Positions 42,513 to 51,482 of a stretch of 64,000 nucleotides of DNA are shown here, in pieces; position 1 is the stretch's first letter, and the number at the start of each line of letters is the position of its first letter. The stretch is taken from positions 144,545-208,544 of the forward strand of contig NZ_BBNN01000025.1 in NCBI RefSeq assembly GCF_000829695.1. The letters run 5' to 3'. Both the position numbers and the translations under genes were made by a program. The notes under the pieces are model-generated. The model had not been told where the DNA came from. It did not search any database and was given only the letters and a program-made list of their open reading frames with translations. The stretch is from Streptomyces sp. NBRC 110035 (lineage in GTDB: Bacteria > Actinomycetota > Actinomycetes > Streptomycetales > Streptomycetaceae).

Positions 42513-43229
42513 TCAGTCGGAATCCTTCGCTGCCGTCAGGTCGATCAGGCGGCACACCGTCTCTATGTCGATCCCGACCTGGGCGATGGAGGCCCGCCCG
42601 GACAACCAGGTGATGAGCGCCGAGTGCCAGGTGTGCTCGATGACGCGGACCGTCGAGAGCTGTTCCGGCGTGGGGTCCGCCAGACCCATGGCGTCCAGGA
42701 TGATCATCGTCGTCTGGCGGGAGACCTGGTCGACCTCCGGGCTCACGCTCCGGTCCGCGAACGTCAGGGCGCGCACCATCGCGTCGGCCAGCTGCGGCTC
42801 GCGCTGGAGCGCGCGAAAGGCCCGCATCAGGGTCTCGGTCACCCGTTCGGCCGCCGTCTCGCCCGTCGGCGGCCTCTTCCGCAGGGTGCCGTGCATGTGC
42901 TCCAGCTGGTCCTGCATCGTGGCCACCAGCAGGTGGATCTTGGACGGGAAGTACCGGTACAGCGTGCCCAGTGCCACCTGCGAGGACTCCGCGACCTCGC
43001 GCATCTGTACCGCGTCGAAACCGCCCCGGCCGGCCAGCTGGGCGCTCGCGCGCAGGATGCGGCGCCTGCGCGCCTCCTGCTGCTCGGTCAGGGGGGAGGC
43101 AGGGGGGGTTCGGGTGGTGCCGGCTTCCATCTTCGCCGCCTTGTTCGCCTTGTTCGCCTTGTGGGTCCTGGCCGGTTCATCCGGCTCCGCCGCCCCGGCC
43201 GCCTTGCCCCTGAGGGCTTCCGCGGGCAT
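42513..43229 (-). CDS. KstR-like TetR-family regulator
   Basis: The 238-residue protein has a Lys/Ala-rich N-terminal extension (THKANKANKAAK) and a TetR DNA-binding domain: RILRASAQLAGRGGFDAVQM, REVAESSQVALGTLYRYFPS and KIHLLVATMQ, very close to mycobacterial KstR wording. The C-terminal helices would bind an effector, an acyl-CoA or sterol-derived ligand in the KstR group. A KstR-type palindrome lies in the divergent promoter region with the glycosyltransferase operon, which suggests control of itself and that operon. An internal Met (43130) is an alternative start. Confidence 0.85.
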   Translation of the reverse strand: MPAEALRGKAAGAAEPDEPARTHKANKANKAAKMEAGTTRTPPASPLTEQQEARRRRILRASAQLAGRGGFDAVQMREVAESSQVALGTLYRYFPSKIHLLVATMQDQLEHMHGTLRKRPPTGETAAERVTETLMRAFRALQREPQLADAMVRALTFADRSVSPEVDQVSRQTTMIILDAMGLADPTPEQLSTVRVIEHTWHSALITWLSGRASIAQVGIDIETVCRLIDLTAAKDSD

Positions 43230-43368
43230 GGGCCCCGTTCCGTGACCGTCGGTGAGGGTTGGTGATCGGACAGCATGGCACGCATCCCGCCGTGGCGTGA
43301 ATCACCTGATCCACTGCTCGCCGCGTCCTTACCTGCCGGTAGATTCGAAGCCTCCGAACGATCAACTC

Positions 43369-43382
43369 TATAACTTGTTCTA
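43369..43382. promoter_or_regulatory. KstR-type operator TATAACTTGTTCTA
   Basis: Read on the minus strand the site is TAGAACAAGTTATA, which fits the KstR consensus TNNAACNNGTTNNA. It lies between the divergent TetR gene (start 43229) and the glycosyltransferase gene (start 43437), 55 bases before the latter, where it would cover a promoter. Confidence 0.65.
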
Positions 43383-43436
43383 GGTTGGCGTCCCGGCGTA
43401 CAGTCGCGGGACCGTGCAGGGAGAAGGGGGCCCAGG

Positions 43437-44870
43437 GTGACCGCTGAGGCCAGTCAGGCCGGGCTCTCGCAGGGCTCGGCCTCCGATGGCTTGCGACCGC
43501 TCCGCATCGCGCTCCTCACCTACAAGGGGAACCCGTTCTGCGGCGGGCAGGGCGTCTACGTCCGTCACCTCTCCCGTGAGCTCGCCCGCCTCGGCCACCG
43601 GGTCGAGGTCATCGGCGCCCAGCCCTACCCCGTCCTCGACGAGGGCTACGACGGGCTGGGCCTGACCGAGCTGCCCAGCCTCGACCTCTACCGCCAGCCG
43701 GACCCCTTCCGCACCCCCGGCCGCGGCGAGTACCGCGACTGGATCGACGCGCTCGAGGTCTCCACGATGTGGACCGGCGGCTTCCCCGAACCGCTGACCT
43801 TCTCGCTGCGCGCCCGCCGCCATCTGCGGGCCCGGCGCGGCGACTTCGACGTCGTCCACGACAACCAGACGCTCGGCTACGGCCTGCTCGGCGACGTCGG
43901 CGCGCCCCTGGTGACCACGATCCACCACCCCATCACCGTCGACCGGCAGCTGGAACTGGACGCGGCGGGAAGCAGGCGGCGGCGCGCGTCGGTGCGCCGC
44001 TGGTACGCGTTCACCACCATGCAGAAGCGGGTCGCCCGCCGTCTGCCCTCCGTGCTCACCGTCTCCGGCACCTCCCGTGACGAGATTGTCGACCATCTGG
44101 GCGTACGGCGGGACCGCATCCACGTCGTCCACATCGGCGCCGACACCGACCTGTTCTCGCCGGACGCGTCGGTGCCCGTCGTGCCGGGCCGGATCGTGAC
44201 GACGTCCAGCGCGGACGTGCCGCTCAAGGGCCTGGTCTTCCTCGTCGAGGCGCTGGCGGAGGTCCGCGCCGAACAGCCCGGGGCGCACCTGGTCGTCGTC
44301 GGCAAGCGTCCCGCCGAGGGGCCCGTCGCGCAGGCCGTGGAGCGGCACGGGCTCGGCGACGCCGTCGAGTTCGTCAAGGGCATCTCGGACGCGGAACTGG
44401 TCGGCCTCGTGCGCTCCGCCCAGGTGGCCTGCGTACCGTCGCTGTACGAGGGCTTCTCGCTGCCGGCCGCCGAGGCCATGGCCACCGGCACCCCGCTGCT
44501 CGCCACGACCGGCGGCGCGATCCCGGAGGTCGCCGGCCGCGACGGCGAGACCTGCCTGGCCGTCCCGCCCGGCGACGCACAGGCGCTGGCCGCCGGACTG
44601 AACCGGCTGCTCGGCGACCCGGAGCTGCGCGCCCGCCTCGGCGCGGCCGGACGGGAACGGGTGCTGCGGCACTTCACCTGGGCCCGCGCGGCCGAAGGCA
44701 CGGTGGCCCGATACCGCGAGGCGATGGCCCGCTCCGAGGCCGCGGCCCGGGCCCCGGGGGCCGGGCCCGTCGTCGCCGGCCCCGTCACCGGCCCGGCGCC
44801 CGGGGCCGCTCGGGCGTCCGTCGCAGAAGAACCCGTCACCTCCGACCGTGAAAGCAGGGCCACGTGCTGA
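43437..44870 (+). CDS. GT4-family glycosyltransferase
   Basis: GTG 43437 follows AAGGGGG. The 477-residue protein has the GT-B fold of family 4: acceptor-side LLTYKGNPFCGGQGVYVRHL and HDNQTLGYGLL, donor-side SADVPLKGLVFLVEALAEV, and EX7E motif PSLYEGFSLPAAEAMATGTP with GGAIPEVAG. A 50-residue Ala/Pro tail follows. Donor is likely a nucleotide or polyprenyl sugar. It leads a three-gene overlapping operon with a methyltransferase and a toroid protein, under a probable KstR-like regulator, so the product may be a methylated glycan or glycolipid. Confidence 0.88.
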   Translation: MTAEASQAGLSQGSASDGLRPLRIALLTYKGNPFCGGQGVYVRHLSRELARLGHRVEVIGAQPYPVLDEGYDGLGLTELPSLDLYRQPDPFRTPGRGEYRDWIDALEVSTMWTGGFPEPLTFSLRARRHLRARRGDFDVVHDNQTLGYGLLGDVGAPLVTTIHHPITVDRQLELDAAGSRRRRASVRRWYAFTTMQKRVARRLPSVLTVSGTSRDEIVDHLGVRRDRIHVVHIGADTDLFSPDASVPVVPGRIVTTSSADVPLKGLVFLVEALAEVRAEQPGAHLVVVGKRPAEGPVAQAVERHGLGDAVEFVKGISDAELVGLVRSAQVACVPSLYEGFSLPAAEAMATGTPLLATTGGAIPEVAGRDGETCLAVPPGDAQALAAGLNRLLGDPELRARLGAAGRERVLRHFTWARAAEGTVARYREAMARSEAAARAPGAGPVVAGPVTGPAPGAARASVAEEPVTSDRESRATC

Positions 44871-45652
44871 CCGTCGACTTCTCCCGGTTCCCGCTCGCCC
44901 CGGGCGACCGTGTCCTGGACCTCGGATGCGGTGCCGGCCGGCACGCGTTCGAGTGCTACCGGCGCGGGGCGCGGGTCGTGGCGCTGGACCGGAACGGCGA
45001 GGAGATCCGTGAGGTCGCCCAGTGGTTCGCCGCGATGAAGGAGGCCGGGGAGGCGCCCGCCGGGGCCACCGCCACGGCGATGGAGGGCGACGCCCTCGCC
45101 CTGCCCTTCCCCGACGAGTCCTTCGACGTCGTGATCATCTCCGAGGTCATGGAGCACATCCCCGACGACAAGGGCGTCCTCGCCGAGATGGTCCGCGTGC
45201 TCCGGCCCGGCGGCCGCATCGCGGTCACCGTGCCGCGCTACGGACCCGAGAAGGTGTGCTGGACCCTGTCCGACGCCTACCACGAGGTCGAGGGCGGCCA
45301 CATCCGCATCTACAGGGCCGACCAGCTGCTGGCCAGGATGCGCGAGGCAGGCCTGCGCCCCTACGGCACCCACCACGCGCACGCGCTGCACGCGCCGTAC
45401 TGGTGGCTCAAGTGCGCCTTCGGCGTGGACAACGACAAGGCGCTGCCGGTACGGGCGTACCACAAGCTGCTCGTCTGGGACATCATGAAGAAGCCGCTGG
45501 CGACCCGTCTCGCGGAGCGGACCCTGAACCCGGTGATGGGCAAGAGCTTCGTGGCGTACGCGACCAAGCCGCACCTGCCGCGCACCGACGCCGAGACCAC
45601 GACGGCCGCCGATGCCACGACGGCCGCCGACGCCGGAACGGCCACCTCGTGA
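44864..45652 (+). CDS. Class I SAM-dependent methyltransferase
   Basis: GTG 44864 overlaps the glycosyltransferase stop by seven bases. The 262-residue protein has motif I VLDLGCGAGRHAFECYRRG, motif II around DVVIISEVMEHIPDD and motif III LRPGGRIAVTVPRYGPEK, a methyltransf_11 pattern. An insertion with HHAHALHAPYWWLKC may form the acceptor site. The C-terminus is Ala/Thr low complexity. Operon position suggests it methylates the sugar or lipid handled by the glycosyltransferase. Confidence 0.9.
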   Translation: MLTVDFSRFPLAPGDRVLDLGCGAGRHAFECYRRGARVVALDRNGEEIREVAQWFAAMKEAGEAPAGATATAMEGDALALPFPDESFDVVIISEVMEHIPDDKGVLAEMVRVLRPGGRIAVTVPRYGPEKVCWTLSDAYHEVEGGHIRIYRADQLLARMREAGLRPYGTHHAHALHAPYWWLKCAFGVDNDKALPVRAYHKLLVWDIMKKPLATRLAERTLNPVMGKSFVAYATKPHLPRTDAETTTAADATTAADAGTATS

Positions 45653-46725
45653 CGACCCCCCGGACAGAACACCTCGTCCTGCCCGGGGTCCTCACCGCCG
45701 AGCAGGCCGCCGACACCGTCGCCGGCATCCTCGCCGTGCAGCGTGAGGACGGGGCCATCCCGTGGTTCAGGGGCCACCACCTCGACCCGTGGGACCACGT
45801 CGAGGCCGCGATGGCACTGGACGCCGCGGGCGCCCACGAGGCCGCCGAACAGGCCTATCTGTGGCTGGCCAGACACCAGTTGGCGGACGGATCCTGGTAC
45901 GCGGCGTACGCCGACGGCGACCCGGACGACGTCACCGACCGGGGGCGGGAGACCAACTTCGTCGCCTACGTCGCCGTCGGCGTCTGGCACCACTACCTCT
46001 CCACCGGCGACGACCCCTTCCTGGACCGCCTGTGGCCCACCGTGTACGCGGCCGTGGAATGGGTGCTGCGGCTGCAGCGGCCCGGCGGACAGATCGGCTG
46101 GCGGCGCGACGACGACGGCACGCCCACCGCGGACGCGCTGCTCACCGGCTGCTCCTCCGTCCACCACGCGCTGCGCTGCGCCCTCGCCATCGCCGAGCAA
46201 CGGGAAGAGCCGCAGCCGGACTGGGAGTTGGCGGCCGGGGCGCTCCGGCACGCGATCCGGCACCACCCGGAGCGGTTCCTCGACAAGGACCGCTACTCCA
46301 TGGACTGGTACTACCCCGTGCTGGGCGGAGCCCTCACCGGCGCCGAGGCCAAGGAACGGATCGAGGAGGGCTGGGACCGTTTCGTCGTCCCCGGGCTCGG
46401 GGTGCGCTGCGTGGTCCCCAACCCGTGGGTGACCGGCGGCGAGTCGGCCGAACTCGCCCTGGCTCTCTGGGTGATGGGCGAGTCCGACCGTGCGCTGGAG
46501 GTGCTCCAGTCCATCCAGCACCTGCGCGATCCGAAGAGCGGTCTGTACTGGACGGGGTACGTCTTCGACGACGAGGCGCTCTGGCCGGTCGAGCTGACGT
46601 CCTGGACGGCCGGCTCACTGCTGCTGGCCGTCGCCGCGCTCGGCGGCCATGAGGCCACCTGCGCCGTCTTCGGCGGCGACCGCCTCCCCAGGGGCCTCGC
46701 CCCCGACTGCTGCCCCCTGGCCTGA
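45649..46725 (+). CDS. Prenyltransferase-like alpha/alpha-toroid protein, 358 aa
   Basis: GTG 45649 overlaps the methyltransferase stop (GTGA). The sequence has toroid-type repeats (DGAIPWFRGHHLDPWDHVEA, DGSWYAAYADGD, LQRPGGQIGWRRDDDG) and resembles proteins annotated as prenyltransferase, but also GH-type (alpha/alpha)6 barrels. It has no signal peptide. Conserved acidic and aromatic residues (MDWYYPVLGG, TSWTAGSLLLAVAALGG) could build a glycan site. I would not call it a true prenyltransferase; a hydrolase or glycan-binding role is as likely. Confidence 0.7.
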   Translation: MTTPRTEHLVLPGVLTAEQAADTVAGILAVQREDGAIPWFRGHHLDPWDHVEAAMALDAAGAHEAAEQAYLWLARHQLADGSWYAAYADGDPDDVTDRGRETNFVAYVAVGVWHHYLSTGDDPFLDRLWPTVYAAVEWVLRLQRPGGQIGWRRDDDGTPTADALLTGCSSVHHALRCALAIAEQREEPQPDWELAAGALRHAIRHHPERFLDKDRYSMDWYYPVLGGALTGAEAKERIEEGWDRFVVPGLGVRCVVPNPWVTGGESAELALALWVMGESDRALEVLQSIQHLRDPKSGLYWTGYVFDDEALWPVELTSWTAGSLLLAVAALGGHEATCAVFGGDRLPRGLAPDCCPLA

Positions 46726-46828
46726 GCGGTACGGCCGCCGGGGACGGGCCGGCCCGATGCTGCGGCCGAGGGCCGGTCCGTCAAGCGTTCGGCTCCGACC
46801 CGTAGCCGGTGGTGACGCCGGGTGTCCG

Positions 46829-47735
46829 TCAGAGCCGGAGGACGCGGTGACGGAGGAGGCCGAGTCTGGCGCGTCCGTGTATCTGTCTCATGATCCTTTT
46901 GGTGCGGGTGCTGACGCCTTCGGTGCGGCCGTTGTGGTGGGGCAAGATGAGGCCGGCGCGCACGGCAGGCCGGTCGGTTTCGCGGCCGTTGGTGAAGCTG
47001 CGCAGGTGGGGCAGGTCGACGGCGCGGGCGGTGGTGATCCATCCGGTGAGTTCCACGTCGTTGCCCTCGCCCGGCGGCCTCGGCACCAGGATGTTCGCGC
47101 GGCCGGGGCTCCAGGGCGGCCCTCTTTCGGCCGGGCGGGACCGCGACGCGTCGGCCGGTCCCGGCGCCGTGGCGATCGTGGCGCGGCGGTGGCGGCGGCG
47201 CGGGGCGAAGTCGTCCACGCCGATCACTTGTGGGACCGCGGGTTGTGGTGGCAGCGGGTGGTGCAGCGCGGTGCCGGGGGAAACGGGTACGGCCGGCAGG
47301 CCGGAGAGGCGTGCGCCGGTCCGGCCGCACAACTCCCGTGCCGCCGGGGATGTCTGCCGGGCAGGCCGCACCGTGCGGCGTCGACGGTGCTCCAGCAGTC
47401 CGGGAATCCGCTCGTGGAGGGTCTGCCGTCGGCGGCCCGGGACCGGACAGACCGACCGCTGAACGTGCAGGTGGGACCGGCGGAGAATAAGTAGCGTGTT
47501 CCACAAGGTCATATTGCTGGCCGGATCGCCACAAGGCGCTGTAAGCAGGTCACTTGTTCATCGACGGGTCCGTGGCCGTCGACCGGCACGTCCGTCGTAC
47601 CGGGCGCGGTACCGCCGCCTCCCGGGTGCGAGACGTGACCACCACCGCGTCACCATCGTCCGCCGCGCCCTCGACGACCAGCACCGACAGCCCGGGAAAG
47701 GCCGTATCGGCAAGGGGGCCGGCATCCATCACATG
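46829..47735 (-). mobile_element. Decayed ISL3-family transposase
   Basis: The N-terminal piece, around 47732-47600, reads GLSVLVVEGAADDGDAVVV and matches ISL3 starts. After a frameshift, 47512 onward gives RRQTLHERIPGLLEHRRRRT, VIGVDDFAPRRRHRRATIA (first catalytic Asp region) and, near the C-terminus, LPHLRSFTNGRETDRPAVRA and HHNGRTEGVSTRTKRIMRQI. The central catalytic portion is missing or scrambled, so the gene is dead by frameshift and internal deletion. No convincing terminal inverted repeats were found. The surrounding 46,726-47,925 stretch holds no other gene. Confidence 0.75.
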
Positions 47736-47925
47736 ATCGGGACCGCGGACGGCTGCTCGGCGTCACCACCGACTACGGGCCGGAGCCGACCGTTGTGCGG
47801 TCCCCGACCGACGGCGTCGACTCCCGTGTCGTTTCGTGATCTGTGCGGTGGATGCGTCAGCGAGCCGTCGCCGGTGGCCGGCGCGCCGGGCTGCGGGCCG
47901 TGGGGTCAAGTGCGCCCGCCGGCGG

Positions 47926-48783
47926 CTATCCAGGGGTGCCGTCTTCGGCCAGGGCCTGGGTGCCGATGACGCCGAGGAGCTTGAGCTGGTTGGCGGCGTC
48001 GCTACCGGAGGCGGCGGTATAGGCGACGATGCGCAGATCGCTGCCGGGAGCAGTGAGCAGGTCGCAGTCGAGGACAAGTGTTCCCATAACAGGGTGGTGG
48101 ACGGTCTTGGTGTGCGTCTCGTGGACGCCCACGATCCCGGTGTCCCACAGGACTGCGAAGCCGGTGCTGATGGCCCGCAGGTCCTTGACCAGAGAGCGCA
48201 GGCCGGCATCGGCGGGGTAGCGGGCGGTCGCCGCCCTGAGGTCGGCGACCACGGCCGCCTCGAACCGGGCCTCCTGCTCGGGGGTGTGGCTGACCCGGCC
48301 CGGCAGACCGGCGAAATGCCGCCAGGCGATGTTGCGCTCGCGTCCGCGCAGCGCGGACGCGTCCCCGAGCAGGGCGGCCCACAAGGGGTTCCACAGGACC
48401 AGGTTCCAGGCCGCGTCATACACGCTCAGCGGTGCGCCGTCCAGCTGATCGAGCACCCTGCGGACTCCTGGTGGGATGTGTGCCGACACCTGCCCGGGGC
48501 CCGGTGGCGACTGGCCCGCGAGGAGATACAGGTGTTCGCGCTCGGCCGTCGACAGCCGCAGGGCACGGGCCAGCGCGGACAGGACCTGCTCCGACGGGGA
48601 GGTGGCCCGGCCCTGCTCCAGGCGGACGATGTAGTCCACCGACAGACTGGCGAGCTGCGCCAGTTCCTCGCGTCGCAGCCCGGCGGCCCGCCGTACTCCG
48701 CCGGTGGGCACCCCCACCGCGGTGGGGGCCGTACGGTCGCGCCAGCCGCGCAGCGCCCTGCCCAGTTCTCTGGATCCGCTCAC
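47926..48783 (-). CDS. MmyB-type XRE transcriptional regulator
   Basis: The start chosen is GTG 48783, giving 285 residues. An N-terminal HTH (RRAAGLRREELAQLASLSVD then YIVRLEQGRATSPSEQVL) is joined to a MmyB-like ligand-binding domain with VRRVLDQLDGAPLSVYDAAW, NLVLWNPLWAALLGD and HPVMGTLVLDCDLL. Proteins of this kind are often divergent from a short-chain dehydrogenase that they regulate, exactly as here (138 bases apart). The ligand may be a fatty acid, as in MmyB structures. Confidence 0.88.
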   Translation of the reverse strand: MSGSRELGRALRGWRDRTAPTAVGVPTGGVRRAAGLRREELAQLASLSVDYIVRLEQGRATSPSEQVLSALARALRLSTAEREHLYLLAGQSPPGPGQVSAHIPPGVRRVLDQLDGAPLSVYDAAWNLVLWNPLWAALLGDASALRGRERNIAWRHFAGLPGRVSHTPEQEARFEAAVVADLRAATARYPADAGLRSLVKDLRAISTGFAVLWDTGIVGVHETHTKTVHHPVMGTLVLDCDLLTAPGSDLRIVAYTAASGSDAANQLKLLGVIGTQALAEDGTPG

Positions 48784-48920
48784 GGCCCCATTATCCGGCC
48801 ACCGCGCCTGGACAGCCTGGTACTGGCAGTCCACAGGCAACGGCGGGCACTGTCTGTCCGTCCGCGGGGCGGGGAGGGTGCAGGCGTCACCACCTGAACC
48901 GATCACCGGAGTGAACACCC

Positions 48921-49622
48921 ATGACCACCTCACTGATCACCGGAGCGAACAAGGGCCTCGGCTTCGAGACGGCCCGACGCCTGGTCGAGGCCGGGCACAC
49001 CGTCTACGTCGGGGCGCGCGATGCCCACCGCGGCCGGGAGGCGGCCGCGCGGCTCGGCGCCCGCTTCGTTCAGCTCGACGTCACCGACGAGGATTCCGTC
49101 AAGGCTGCCGCCGAATTCGTCCGCGCGGACGCCGGCCGCCTCGACGTCCTGATCAACAACGCCGGGATCGCGGGCGCGCGCAAGCTCGGCCGGGTCGGCG
49201 AGGTCACCGGGGCCGACATGCTGACCACGTACGACACGAACGTCTTCGGCGTCGTGCGCGTCACGCACGCCTTCCTGCCGCTGTTGGAAGCGGGCGACGC
49301 CCCGGTCGTCGTCAACGTCAGCAGCGGTCTGGGCTCTCGGGCGGCGACCACCGACCCCAGCCGGGTGGAGTTCCAGGTGACGGTGCTGGACTACAACTCC
49401 TCCAAGACCGCGCTGGTCATGGTCACCTCGCAGTACGCCAAGGCGTACCCCACCATCCGGTTCAACGCCGTCGATCCCGGCTACACCGCCACCGACCTCA
49501 ACGGCCACCAGGGCACCCAGACCGCCGAAGAGGGCGCGGAGATCATCGCCCGTATGGCCTTGATCGGCGCCGACGGTCCGACCGGCGGCTTCTTCGACAA
49601 GACCGGCCCGGCCGCCTGGTAA
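48921..49622 (+). CDS. Short-chain dehydrogenase/reductase
   Basis: The 233-residue protein has the SDR Rossmann motif TGANKGLGFETARRL (TGxxxGxG), an NNAG motif in DVLINNAGIAG, catalytic Ser in VNVSSGLGSRAA and YxxxK replaced by the form DYNSSKTALVMV (Tyr and Lys present). The NADPH-type Arg is in VGARDAHRGRE. It is divergent from the MmyB-type regulator, its probable controller. Substrate unknown. Confidence 0.9.
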   Translation: MTTSLITGANKGLGFETARRLVEAGHTVYVGARDAHRGREAAARLGARFVQLDVTDEDSVKAAAEFVRADAGRLDVLINNAGIAGARKLGRVGEVTGADMLTTYDTNVFGVVRVTHAFLPLLEAGDAPVVVNVSSGLGSRAATTDPSRVEFQVTVLDYNSSKTALVMVTSQYAKAYPTIRFNAVDPGYTATDLNGHQGTQTAEEGAEIIARMALIGADGPTGGFFDKTGPAAW

Positions 49623-49623
49623 C

Positions 49624-49735
49624 CATCCGGTCGCTGATGCGTGGCGGGCGGCAGCCCAGCGGACGGGTCGGGTCGTAGGCCGACCACTCAGGCAACAGCG
49701 CGGCGAATCGGTCCCAGAGCGGTGCGGTCCGCCAT
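49624..49735 (-). pseudogene. Fragment of an IS5-like transposase
   Basis: In the minus frame the sequence APLWDRFAALLPEWSAYDPT then RPLGCRPPRISDRM resembles the N-terminus of Streptomyces IS5-family transposases. It is cut off at the SDR gene end, and its ATG (49735) is out of frame with it, so the gene is broken at both sides. It is a relic of an insertion. Confidence 0.55.
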
Positions 49736-50074
49736 GACGACAGGAGACGACAGGACAGGCACAGGTCTCCCTGATGATCACAGAGCGTCGCAACTCCGGG
49801 ATCGACAGGAACTGTGCCTGCTTCGTTGACGGGAGCGCCGCCGCGCCTGTCGGCGCTACCTCTTGGCGCCGGTTTTCGTCCCGGTGTTCCACGTGGCCGC
49901 GAGTGCATCGGACGCAACACTGCGGACGGACCGCACACCGGCGGCAGCTCGACCGGCGACGCCACGGGTGCACGCCTCGTCGAACGTGCTGTGGTCTCCG
50001 GGGGCGCGCCCGGCCCCCCGGGTCACGCGCCCGTGGGCCGGGCAGGCCGTGGGTGGGGGCCCGGGAGGGGCCGG
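49736..50074. other. Gene-poor stretch with a 9-bp inverted repeat
   Basis: No credible gene is seen. CAGGCACAG (49756-49764) and CTGTGCCTG (49812-49820) form an inverted repeat with a 47-base spacer and might be remnants of IS ends or an operator. Codon-position bias is lost across the region, fitting decayed mobile DNA. Confidence 0.35.
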
Positions 50075-50368
50075 TCAGCGTCGGTGGAGGCGGTTGGCGA
50101 CGGCGTGGCCGACGAGGAGGTAGACCACGGCGGCCAGACCGTAACCGGCGACGACACGGGCCCACGCCTCGTCGAACGTGAACAGGTCACGTGACCAGCC
50201 GGCCAGCCAGTCGGCCGCGTCATGGACGAACCGGACCAGCTCGTTGGCCCGGTTGGCGTCCAACAAATACATCAGGATCCAGAGCCCGAGAATGCCGGCC
50301 ATGATGTCCGCGATCACCGCGACGACCGTTCCTGCGGAGTTGGAACCACTGCGATTTCGTGGGGACAT
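50075..50368 (-). CDS. Small membrane protein, 97 aa
   Basis: ATG 50368 is chosen over an upstream GTG. Two membrane helices are seen: VVAVIADIMAGILGLWILMYLL and RVVAGYGLAAVVYLLVGHAV, linked by a charged amphipathic loop (RANELVRFVHDAADWLAGW). The N-terminus is basic. Similar small proteins are common in Streptomyces next to DUF5336 genes; no function is known. Confidence 0.7.
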   Translation of the reverse strand: MSPRNRSGSNSAGTVVAVIADIMAGILGLWILMYLLDANRANELVRFVHDAADWLAGWSRDLFTFDEAWARVVAGYGLAAVVYLLVGHAVANRLHRR

Positions 50369-50500
50369 GGTGTTCGTCTGACCCCGGAACCGCGATTGAA
50401 ACCCGCACGACCGCACGGTCGGCCGGACGCCTGCCGTACGACAACGGCCCCCCGCCGGAAGGGCGAGAGGCCGCGTGTGCCGCGGATGCGGAGTTGCGGG

Positions 50501-51325
50501 TCAGCCGCGCTGGATGCCCGAGGTGTCCTGGAGGACACCGCGACGGCCGTCCTGTGTCTGGGCGACGAGGGCCGGGCCGCGCTGCTCGACGGCCAGGTAC
50601 CAGGTACCGGGGGCCAGTTCGGCGACCGGCGTCTGCGAACCGTCCTCCGGGAACAGCGGCCGGGGCACCGGCACCGCGAACCAGAACGGCGAGAAGTCAC
50701 CGGCGGGCGGCGCGGCCGGCTGACCGGGGAACGGCTGGCCGGGCTGACCCGGGCCGGGCCGGCCCGGCTGCGGCTGACCGCCGAAGCCGGCCTGCTGCGC
50801 ACCCGGGTAGCCGTAACCACCGGGCGGCTGGGCACCGTAGGGCTGCGGGGCGGGGGGACGGGCCGCCGGCACGAGCACGCCCTTGAGGGCCGGAACCAGC
50901 GGGGTGGCCACCGCGGCGGCGGCCATGACCAGCGTGGCGATGAGGGCCAGGATGAGGCCGATACCGGAGTCGGGCCCGTCGGAGGACGAACCGGTGGTGA
51001 CGTTGTTCGCGCCGCCGGCCGGGTCGAAGATGTTGCCGAGCGCGCTCCAGGCGGCGAAGACCGTGAACGCCACCCCGAACTGGCCGAGGTCCAGCCCTGC
51101 GACCTTCGGCGGCTGCGGCAGCCCGCGGGACACGACGACCAGTGCCGCGCCGATGATGCCCGCCAGCACGACACCGAGCACGACCGGGCCACTGCTCCAC
51201 AGGCTCGGGATGATGTCGTCGGGAGCGCCGTCGATCGAGTAGAGGTCGAGGAACGACGCGATGAACAGCAATACCGCTGCTCCGATCACCACGCCGTCGC
51301 CTCGAGTGAGGGAGCGGATATTCAC
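50501..51325 (-). CDS. DUF5336 membrane protein
   Basis: The 274-residue protein has four membrane helices (GDGVVIGAAVLLFIASFLDL, PVVLGVVLAGIIGAALVVVS, FTVFAAWSALGNIF and LILALIATLVMAAAAVAT) followed by a Pro/Gly/Gln-rich cytoplasmic segment (QPYGAQPPGGYGYPG) and a C-terminal part with WYLAVEQRGPALVAQTQDG. This is the DUF5336 layout in Actinobacteria. The Pro/Gly tail may contact other membrane proteins. Function unknown. Confidence 0.85.
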   Translation of the reverse strand: MNIRSLTRGDGVVIGAAVLLFIASFLDLYSIDGAPDDIIPSLWSSGPVVLGVVLAGIIGAALVVVSRGLPQPPKVAGLDLGQFGVAFTVFAAWSALGNIFDPAGGANNVTTGSSSDGPDSGIGLILALIATLVMAAAAVATPLVPALKGVLVPAARPPAPQPYGAQPPGGYGYPGAQQAGFGGQPQPGRPGPGQPGQPFPGQPAAPPAGDFSPFWFAVPVPRPLFPEDGSQTPVAELAPGTWYLAVEQRGPALVAQTQDGRRGVLQDTSGIQRG

Positions 51326-51420
51326 TTCAGGTCCTTCTCGGTCGTCTCGTCGTCGGCAGAGGCGTCGCTGTCACCACGTCGCCCTCGGGGCCCGGTGTGA
51401 AGCGCGGAGGTGACCCCTCA

Positions 51421-51449
51421 TCGTGCGGACGACACTATCGTCCGCACGA
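51421..51449 (-). terminator. 12-bp hairpin terminator after the amidase gene
   Basis: TCGTGCGGACGA pairs perfectly with TCGTCCGCACGA around CACTA, 33 bases beyond the amidase stop on the minus strand. Confidence 0.75.
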
Positions 51450-51482
51450 TCGGGCTGTCCGCCCGGATCGGAGCGCCGATCC

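Noticed and set aside
45649..46725. True prenyltransferase.
   Set aside because: Only toroid-type repeats are seen; no zinc ligands or isoprenoid-binding motifs, and the neighbours suggest glycan chemistry.
47496..47969. A 157-residue plus-strand protein after the IS remnant.
   Set aside because: No start signal or conserved motif; it overlaps the N-terminal relic of the ISL3 transposase on the other strand and the end of the regulator gene.
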